Of a DNA stretch of 24,101 nt, positions 1 to 4,706 are shown in pieces. The first letter of the stretch is position 1. Each line of letters opens with the position of its first letter. Source of the stretch: PWPS01 sp964573145. Lineage in GTDB: Bacteria > Patescibacteriota > Minisyncoccia > Minisyncoccales > PWPS01. The stretch spans positions 1-24,101 of the forward strand of contig CAZNIM010000007.1 in assembly GCA_964573145.1 (NCBI GenBank), in the 5' to 3' direction. Under the pieces are notes generated by a model, which saw nothing but the letters and a program-made list of their open reading frames with translations, was not told the origin of the DNA and did no database searches. Both the position numbers and the translations under genes were made by a program.

Positions 1-243
1 AAATCAAGAAGGAATAATCGCAGGATGCATCAGTTCATTAAGAACCCTTCGACAATCGATTGTCCGACCTGTGGTGAGAAAGTTAGAATGCATCACATGT
101 GCAAAAATTGTGGACATTATAAAGGCAAAGAAGTTGTTGACGTAATGGAAGAGCTGACCGAAAAAGAGGAGAAGAAGAAAAAAGAAGAGATGGAGAAGAA
201 GAAAAAAGAGGGACCTTTGAACATGGAGAATCTTTCAAAATAA
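1..243 (+). CDS. rpmF: 50S ribosomal protein bL32 (5'-truncated by window edge)
   Basis: Structural protein of the large ribosomal subunit. The frame is open from base 1: the codons before the first ATG (position 25) read KSRRNNRR, the basic stretch expected inside bL32, so the true start lies upstream of the window and the ATG at 25 is internal. Two CxxC pairs follow (CPTC and CKNC, separated by 9 residues) and form the usual zinc ribbon, with the family segment CGHYKGKEVV after them. The protein then continues into about 30 extra residues rich in Lys and Glu, longer than the usual bL32 C-terminus. nusB begins 15 nt downstream, so the two are probably co-transcribed. Confidence 0.93.
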   Translation, partial: KSRRNNRRMHQFIKNPSTIDCPTCGEKVRMHHMCKNCGHYKGKEVVDVMEELTEKEEKKKKEEMEKKKKEGPLNMENLSK

Positions 244-258
244 AGTTCGATAAAATAT

Positions 259-684
259 ATGTCTTCCAGACATTTAACTCGGCGCATAGTTTTACAGACG
301 CTTTATGAATGGGATTTTTCCGGTTGTAAAAGAGAATGGGAGCCGGTTTTGGATAAAAATTTTAATGAATTCGAACCTGAGCTCAATGAAAAAGATTTTG
401 CCGGAGAGATAATAGAAGGAGTAATCGACAATCTTAAAGAGCTAAATGATATTATAGTCTCCGCCGCTCCTCAATGGCCTCTGGAAAAGATAACGATAAT
501 AGACAGAAATGTTCTTCGGATCGGATTGTGGGAGCTTATTTATGCCGATGATAAAGAGGTGCCGCCGAAGGTGGCGATAAATGAAGCGATCGAGCTGGCA
601 AAAGAGTTCGGTGGAGAAAGTTCCGGAAAATTCGTTAACGGAGTTTTGGGAACCGTTTTTAAAGAGATGAAAGAAGAGCAATAG
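259..684 (+). CDS. nusB: Transcription antitermination factor NusB
   Basis: NusB binds boxA RNA together with S10 and supports antitermination of rRNA transcription. The 141-aa product has normal family length. It shows the N-terminal SRHLTRRIVLQTLYEWDF helix and the C-terminal block with RNVLRIGLWEL, VPPKVAINEAIELAKEFGGE and SGKFVNGVLGTV, all diagnostic of NusB. The gene lies between rpmF and rnc with a 3-nt gap to rnc, a compact translation and RNA-processing operon. No Shine-Dalgarno sequence is visible before the ATG. The start is supported by homology beginning at residues 2-4. Confidence 0.95.
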   Translation: MSSRHLTRRIVLQTLYEWDFSGCKREWEPVLDKNFNEFEPELNEKDFAGEIIEGVIDNLKELNDIIVSAAPQWPLEKITIIDRNVLRIGLWELIYADDKEVPPKVAINEAIELAKEFGGESSGKFVNGVLGTVFKEMKEEQ

Positions 685-687
685 ATT

Positions 688-1398
688 ATGAATAAAAAGT
701 TCGCAAAGTTGGAAAAAGAGCTCGGCCTCGATTTTAAAAATAAAGATTTACTGATTCAAGCCTTTTGTCACCGTTCATATTTGAACGAGAACCCCGATTT
801 TGACTTGGGTCAAAATGAGAGGCTCGAATTTTTAGGAGACGCAGTTTTGGAGCTCGTAGTTACCGAGCACCTTTTTAAAAATTATCCGGATAACCCAGAA
901 GGAGATTTAACCGATTGGAGAGCGGCTCTGGTAAACACCAAGATGATTTCCGAAAAAGCGAGAGAGCTCAGTTTTGAAAAATATCTTTTACTTTCCAACG
1001 GAGAAGAAAAAGAGAGAGGAAAAGCCAAACAATATATGTTAGCCGATACTTTTGAAGCTTTGATCGGCGCAATATATCTGGATAGCGGTTATAATTCATC
1101 TAAAAGCTTCATTAAAAAACATCTTTTACCCGAGCTTCCGGATATAATTTCGTTAGGGCTCTATAAAGATCCCAAATCGGAACTTCAGGAGTTAGCTCAA
1201 GAAAAGACGGGAATAACTCCGACATATGAAGTCATTGAAGAGCTCGGACCCGACCACGACAAGAGTTTCAGAATGGGAGTTTATCTCGGAGACGAGATGC
1301 TTGCCAAAGGGTTGGGAAGTTCAAAAAAGGAAGCCGAAGAAGAAGCGGCTCAGAAGGCATTAGAAAAAAAATTTAAAAGTTTCGACGGTAAAAAATAA
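688..1398 (+). CDS. rnc: Ribonuclease III
   Basis: Endoribonuclease that cleaves double-stranded RNA and matures rRNA precursors. The family signature NERLEFLGDAV is at residues 43-53, supplying the catalytic acidic residues E47 and D51. The second metal-binding segment LADTFEALIGA is near residues 118-128 and includes D120 and E123. A double-stranded RNA-binding domain follows from about residue 160 (DPKSELQELAQ) to about 231 (SSKKEAEEEAAQKALE). Length (236 aa) is typical for full-length bacterial RNase III. The start is 3 nt after the nusB stop, without an obvious ribosome binding site, and rpsP begins 18 nt downstream. Confidence 0.96.
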   Translation: MNKKFAKLEKELGLDFKNKDLLIQAFCHRSYLNENPDFDLGQNERLEFLGDAVLELVVTEHLFKNYPDNPEGDLTDWRAALVNTKMISEKARELSFEKYLLLSNGEEKERGKAKQYMLADTFEALIGAIYLDSGYNSSKSFIKKHLLPELPDIISLGLYKDPKSELQELAQEKTGITPTYEVIEELGPDHDKSFRMGVYLGDEMLAKGLGSSKKEAEEEAAQKALEKKFKSFDGKK

Positions 1399-1416
1399 AG
1401 TCGTCGGGCGAAAAAA

Positions 1417-2142
1417 ATGTTAAAGATAAGACTTTCAAGAGTAGGAAGAAAAAAACAACCATTTTTCAAGATCGTGGTAATTCCAAAAAGTGCTCCTCCC
1501 AAAGGTGGTAGGTTCAGAGATGAAGTCGGAACTCACGATCCGGTTAACAAGGAAACGATTATTGACGCCGACAGGGCCAGAGGTTGGATTGCCAAAGGCG
1601 CTCAACCTTCCGATACGGTGCATAATTTATTCATAAAACACGGCATAATTACTGGTAAAAAGATAGAAGTTCACGCCGGAGAAGAACCGATAGAAGCCGA
1701 GCCTGAAAAAGAAGAAAAAGCCGAAGAAGAGCCGAAAAAAGAAGAAAAGAAAGAGGAAAAGGCTGAAAAAACTGAAGAAAAGCAAGAAGAAAAACCGGAA
1801 GAAAAAGAAGTTAAGAAAGAAAAATCCGAACCAAAGAAAGAGGAGAAGAAAGAGGATAAACCTGAAGAAAAGGAAAAGAAAGAGGAAAAAGAAGTTAAGA
1901 AAGAAAAATCCGAAGAGAAACCGAAAAAAGAAGATAAAGAAGAAGCTAAAGAAGAGAAGAAGGAAGATAAAGGTGGAAAAGGACTGGATTCTTTGGATCT
2001 TACAACCAGAATAATTAATGCTTTGGAAGATGCCGGAATCGACACCGTTGAAAAACTGAAAAAGAAATCAAAAGAAGAATTGGCTGAAGTTGACGGACTG
2101 GGAGAAAAGTCAATAGAAAAGATAACAGAAGAGCTCAAGTAA
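1417..2142 (+). CDS. rpsP: 30S ribosomal protein bS16 with charged linker and alphaCTD-like C-terminal domain
   Basis: Residues 1 to about 90 are a standard bS16 (MLKIRLSRVGRKKQPFFKIVV, VGTHDP, DRARGWIAKGAQPSDTV), a small-subunit assembly protein. Residues 91 to about 188 are an almost pure Lys/Glu linker with internal duplication. Residues 190-241 form a helix-hairpin-helix domain that aligns with the E. coli RNA polymerase alpha C-terminal domain. Positions matching alpha R265 and N268 (LTTRIINAL) and G296, K298, S299 (GLGEKSI) are all present. bS16 is normally 80-100 aa, so this 241-aa form is a fusion. A NusA-like HhH repeat is the main alternative for the tail. A strong terminator follows the stop, so rpsP ends the operon. 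S16 identity is certain; the tail's function is inferred. Confidence 0.95.
   Translation: MLKIRLSRVGRKKQPFFKIVVIPKSAPPKGGRFRDEVGTHDPVNKETIIDADRARGWIAKGAQPSDTVHNLFIKHGIITGKKIEVHAGEEPIEAEPEKEEKAEEEPKKEEKKEEKAEKTEEKQEEKPEEKEVKKEKSEPKKEEKKEDKPEEKEKKEEKEVKKEKSEEKPKKEDKEEAKEEKKEDKGGKGLDSLDLTTRIINALEDAGIDTVEKLKKKSKEELAEVDGLGEKSIEKITEELK
1801..1914 (+). repeat. In-frame 30-nt direct repeat in the rpsP linker
   Basis: A 30-nt segment at 1801-1830 recurs exactly at 1885-1914. The offset is 84 nt (28 codons), so both copies encode the same KEKEVKKEKSE-like peptide. The surrounding stretch, about 1690-1975, is almost all purine on this strand. This looks like linker growth by slippage or internal duplication rather than a mobile repeat. 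Confidence 0.8.
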
Positions 2143-2160
2143 AGACTTTCAAAAGATGAT

Positions 2161-2188
2161 AAAGACCCCGCTTCGGCGGGGTTTTTTT
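2161..2188 (+). terminator. Rho-independent terminator of rpmF-nusB-rnc-rpsP
   Basis: The hairpin pairs ACCCCGC (2165-2171) with GCGGGGT (2176-2182) across a stable TTCG tetraloop and runs into seven T residues. Flanking AAAG/TTTT can extend the stem. It begins 19 nt after the rpsP stop. Confidence 0.93.
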
Positions 2189-2206
2189 ATTCTTGTTAAT
2201 ATTTTA

Positions 2207-2215
2207 TGGTATCAT
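2207..2215 (+). promoter_or_regulatory. Extended -10 promoter for the prepilin-like gene
   Basis: TGG-TATCAT matches the extended -10 form TGnTATAAT and lies just after the rpsP terminator, 37 nt before the next ATG. The -35 region is weak, as is common for extended -10 promoters. No Shine-Dalgarno sequence is seen before the ATG. Confidence 0.5.
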
Positions 2216-2252
2216 TAATAAACATTGTTAATAAAAATTAATCTATAACTAA

Positions 2253-3362
2253 ATGAAACTTAAGGATGAAGGTTTTACTTTAATAGAACTTCTGATAGCA
2301 ATCGGAATAATCGCTATATTAGCGGCAGCGGTTATTGTCGCCATCAATCCCGGTCAGCAATTCGCTCAAGCCAGAGATGCAGCTCGTGAGTCACACATAA
2401 ATACCCTTTATAACGGCTTAATATCATACCAAGTGGCGAACCAGGGAACCTTTTCCGGATTATCCATCCCTCAAGGGGAAGAAAATATAACCGAAATTTG
2501 CAATACCGGTCTGGAAAATCCGAGCTGTGTTGGGTTGATAGATTTATCAGTGCTTGTAGATCAAAACTATATAACCCAAATACCGGTTGATCCTCAAGGA
2601 GGCGTGTCGGAAACCGCTGACGGAACAGGATACTTCGTAGCCGAAGGAAGTGTCATCTTGGTAGCAGAAAAGGCGGAAACCAGGTTTGTTGGAATCGGCG
2701 TCGGTGGATCGGAAACTGAAGGAGGAGAATTTGTTTGTGGAGATAGCTTTACCGATGAAAGAGATGGCCAGGTCTATACGACAGTGGAGATCGGATCTCA
2801 ATGCTGGATGGCGGAAAATTTAACTTTGGGGGAGCTGGGTGTTGATTATTTAAATGGAGATTTGCAATATGGAGAGACTAATAATGAATGGGAAGATCTT
2901 TCCAATATTCCCGGCTATACGGCATACGACAATGATCAAAGTAATGTTGATGAATATGGCTTTTTATATAATTGGAATGCGGTAAATGAGCTTAATCTTT
3001 GTCCTTCCGGGTGGAGTGTCCCCGATACGAGTGACTGGCAAGATCTTGATCAGTATGTTGATAACAACTATTCGGGTGAAGTTGGTGACCAATTAAAGGA
3101 TTCGGGTTCCGGCTGGTGTGAGTCTTCTCCTTGTGGAGAGGTCGGTTTTAATGCTCTTGACGGAAGACGTAGATGGGGATGGGATAGCTATTCTTTTTAT
3201 AGCGATATTTCCGCTTATTGGTGGAGTTCTAACGATACCGGAGACGGCTGGAGTGGAGAAGGATACAGGATAAAAACAGACCTTTTTGACAATGCACAGT
3301 TTGAAATCGTTGATTCGGTTTATCGCAGTAACGGGTTTTCGATTCGCTGTCTTAAGGAGTGA
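2253..3362 (+). CDS. Type IV prepilin-like protein with Fibrobacter-type paralogous (FISUMP) domain
   Basis: The N-terminus MKLKDEG-FTLIELLIAIGII is a classic type IV prepilin leader with a peptidase site after Gly7, E5 of the mature protein, and a hydrophobic assembly helix to about residue 30. A pilin-like alpha/beta region follows to about residue 155. Residues about 162-369 (CGDSFTDERDGQVYTTVEIG, QCWMAENL, GFLYNWNAV, CPSGWSVP, YWWSSN, GFSIRCLKE) match the Trp/Gly/Cys-rich Fibrobacter succinogenes major paralogous domain. The protein is therefore probably exported, processed by prepilin peptidase and displayed as a minor or pseudopilin carrying a large surface domain, perhaps for adhesion. 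No other pilus assembly genes are in the window. Domain identities come from recognised motifs; the adhesion role is inferred. Confidence 0.88.
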   Translation: MKLKDEGFTLIELLIAIGIIAILAAAVIVAINPGQQFAQARDAARESHINTLYNGLISYQVANQGTFSGLSIPQGEENITEICNTGLENPSCVGLIDLSVLVDQNYITQIPVDPQGGVSETADGTGYFVAEGSVILVAEKAETRFVGIGVGGSETEGGEFVCGDSFTDERDGQVYTTVEIGSQCWMAENLTLGELGVDYLNGDLQYGETNNEWEDLSNIPGYTAYDNDQSNVDEYGFLYNWNAVNELNLCPSGWSVPDTSDWQDLDQYVDNNYSGEVGDQLKDSGSGWCESSPCGEVGFNALDGRRRWGWDSYSFYSDISAYWWSSNDTGDGWSGEGYRIKTDLFDNAQFEIVDSVYRSNGFSIRCLKE

Positions 3363-3370
3363 TTTTTTAT

Positions 3371-3451
3371 GTGAAATGGCAAGGAGTGCCGGTTGAACCC
3401 GATGAAGAATTGGCGATAGCCGAAAAGGCAAAAAAGCTAATCAATCCTTGA
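3371..3451 (+). CDS. Possible 26-aa small protein, GTG start
   Basis: A short frame starts at GTG and encodes VKWQGVPVEPDEELAIAEKA followed by six residues. An AAGGAG element at 3354-3359, inside the end of the preceding gene, lies 11 nt before the GTG. That is one of few Shine-Dalgarno-like sites in the window. I do not recognise the peptide. Its end overlaps the -35 of the khpA promoter. It may be translated by coupling to the upstream gene, or be a remnant or chance frame. Confidence 0.25.
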   Translation: MKWQGVPVEPDEELAIAEKAKKLINP

Positions 3452-3475
3452 CATAAAGAGCAAAGAATATAGAAT
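3448..3475 (+). promoter_or_regulatory. Consensus sigma70-type promoter for khpA
   Basis: TTGACA (3448-3453), a 16-nt spacer and TAGAAT (3470-3475) form a near-consensus promoter. The predicted start near 3482 gives a leader of about 75 nt before khpA. Confidence 0.7.
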
Positions 3476-3482
3476 TATAGCA

Positions 3483-3527
3483 GTAGCTTATCGGTTTCCA
3501 AGGAAGCCACTGAAAAGGTCGAGCTAC
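3483..3527 (+). ncRNA. Foldable 5' leader of khpA
   Basis: GTAGCT (3483-3488) pairs perfectly with AGCTAC (3522-3527). Between them GGTTT (3493-3497) pairs with AAGCC (3504-3508) across the CCAAGG loop. The structure begins almost at the predicted transcription start. It could be a protein-binding or regulatory leader. No known riboswitch class is recognised. Confidence 0.4.
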
Positions 3528-3557
3528 GATTGATTGAATTAAAAATGATTTACAACT

Positions 3558-3881
3558 ATGACTAAGGATTTTGAACCAGCAAGCGATCAAGAGTTTCTGG
3601 AATTCGTCGTTACGAACATCGTAGATCACCCCGAAGAAGTGGAGATAGAAAGAAAAGTTGACGAAATGGGAGTTCTTCTCTCTCTTCACGTCCATGCTGA
3701 TGACATGGGGCAAGTAATCGGGAAAGAAGGGTCTACGGCCAGAGCTATCAGAAGCTTGGTCAGGATCATCGGTCTCAAGAACAAAGCACGAGTTAACTTG
3801 AAGATCGTTGAACCCGATGAAAGATCAGGAGGAAGCAAGAAAAAGAACGATAAAGAAGGTCTCGAAGACATCAAAATATAG
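3558..3881 (+). CDS. khpA: KH-domain RNA-binding protein KhpA
   Basis: Small type II KH protein that binds RNA; in Firmicutes it works with KhpB in cell-wall and division control and sits beside rpsP. The product has the KH core with the GxxG loop GKEG at residues 55-58 in the family context MGQVIGKEGSTARAIRSLVRI. The N-terminal segment EFLEFVVTNIVDHPEEVEIE is also typical. At 107 aa it is longer than the usual 75-80 aa because of a hydrophilic C-terminal tail (GGSKKKNDKEGLEDIKI) and extra N-terminal residues. It lies between rpsP and trmD, an arrangement like rpsP-ylqC-rimM-trmD, but rimM is absent here. It has its own promoter and terminator. Confidence 0.9.
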   Translation: MTKDFEPASDQEFLEFVVTNIVDHPEEVEIERKVDEMGVLLSLHVHADDMGQVIGKEGSTARAIRSLVRIIGLKNKARVNLKIVEPDERSGGSKKKNDKEGLEDIKI

Positions 3882-3906
3882 TTTGAAGTCATTTTGCAGA
3901 CTTTTT

Positions 3907-3935
3907 AAGCGGTGTCGTTTTCGGCATCGCTTTTT
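3907..3935 (+). terminator. Rho-independent terminator after khpA
   Basis: An 11-bp stem (AAGCGGTGTCG, 3907-3917, with CGGCATCGCTT, 3922-3932; two G-T wobbles) closes a TTTT loop and is followed by more T residues. It makes khpA a single-gene unit. Confidence 0.85.
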
Positions 3936-3947
3936 GTTTATCCGGAT

Positions 3948-3976
3948 TTCACTTTTTAATAAAAAACCGTTAAAAT
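3948..3976 (+). promoter_or_regulatory. Likely promoter for trmD
   Basis: TTCACT (3948-3953), a 17-nt spacer and TAAAAT (3971-3976) lie directly after the khpA terminator. The leader would be about 50 nt and contains a small hairpin, TGTCGC/GCGACA at 4005-4022, ending 13 nt before the trmD ATG. Confidence 0.45.
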
Positions 3977-4035
3977 GAATTAATTGTGATTTTTAAATTA
4001 AACTTGTCGCCGACGAGCGACATATCAACGTACTT

Positions 4036-4704
4036 ATGCGCTTTGACATAATAACCATATTTCCGGATATATTTGAATCATATTTTTCGGAAAGTTTAAT
4101 TGAAAAAGCTCAAAAAGCGGGCCTTATCGAAATAAATGTTCATGATTTACGCGATTATTCTCAAAACAAATGGGGGGATGTAGACGATAAGCCTTACGGA
4201 GGAGGGAGAGGGATGGTTATAAAATTGGAGCCGATTTACAGAGCGGTTAAAGATGTTAAGGATGAAAAGCTACAATCCAAAGTTGTCTTTTTTACTCCCC
4301 GAGGAGAGAAGTATTCTCAAAAAAAGGCAATGGAGTACTCCGAAACGGATCAATTAATAATGATTTGTGGAAGATACGAAGGAGTTGACGAGAGGGTGAG
4401 AACCGATTTGGCCGACGAATCGATATCGATAGGAAACTATGTTCTAATCGGAGGAGAAATACCGGCTATGGCCGTCGTGGAAAGCGTTTCGCGCCTTGTG
4501 GATGGTGTTGTCGGAATAGACAATGAGGGATTTTTGGATGAAAGGGTGGTCGAGGGCGGAATGGTCGAATATCCTCAATACACCAGGCCGGAAGTTTTTG
4601 AAACCGATGAAGGAGAAAAATGGGAGGTGCCCGAGGTTTTGCTTTCCGGACATCATAAAAAAATAGAAGATTGGAGAAATAAAAAAGGGAAAAAAATAAA
4701 GTAG
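4036..4704 (+). CDS. trmD: tRNA (guanine-N1-)-methyltransferase TrmD
   Basis: SPOUT-family enzyme that makes m1G37 in tRNAs from S-adenosylmethionine and prevents +1 frameshifting. The family blocks are all visible: FDIITIFPDIFESYF at the start, DDKPYGGGRGM near residues 50-61, MICGRYEGVDERV with ISIGNYVLIGGE forming the knotted cofactor site, and the C-terminal LSGHHKKIEDWR. Length (222 aa) is slightly short but complete. The Ca2+ ATPase gene starts 2 nt after the stop, so the two are probably one transcript although their functions are unrelated. Confidence 0.96.
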   Translation: MRFDIITIFPDIFESYFSESLIEKAQKAGLIEINVHDLRDYSQNKWGDVDDKPYGGGRGMVIKLEPIYRAVKDVKDEKLQSKVVFFTPRGEKYSQKKAMEYSETDQLIMICGRYEGVDERVRTDLADESISIGNYVLIGGEIPAMAVVESVSRLVDGVVGIDNEGFLDERVVEGGMVEYPQYTRPEVFETDEGEKWEVPEVLLSGHHKKIEDWRNKKGKKIK

Positions 4705-4706
4705 GT

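Noticed and set aside
25..27. ATG at 25 as the start of rpmF
   Set aside because: Codons upstream are open and encode the basic KSRRNNRR segment expected inside bL32, so the gene begins before the window.
1671..2138. 155-aa Ser/Phe-rich minus-strand frame opposite rpsP
   Set aside because: It is the antisense image of the purine-rich Lys/Glu linker (low complexity) with no signal of its own.
3392..3821. 15-nt exact repeat at 3392 and 3807 as evidence of a duplicated khpA fragment
   Set aside because: Both copies encode VEPDE in frame, but similarity does not extend beyond the repeat; chance or a common motif is simpler.
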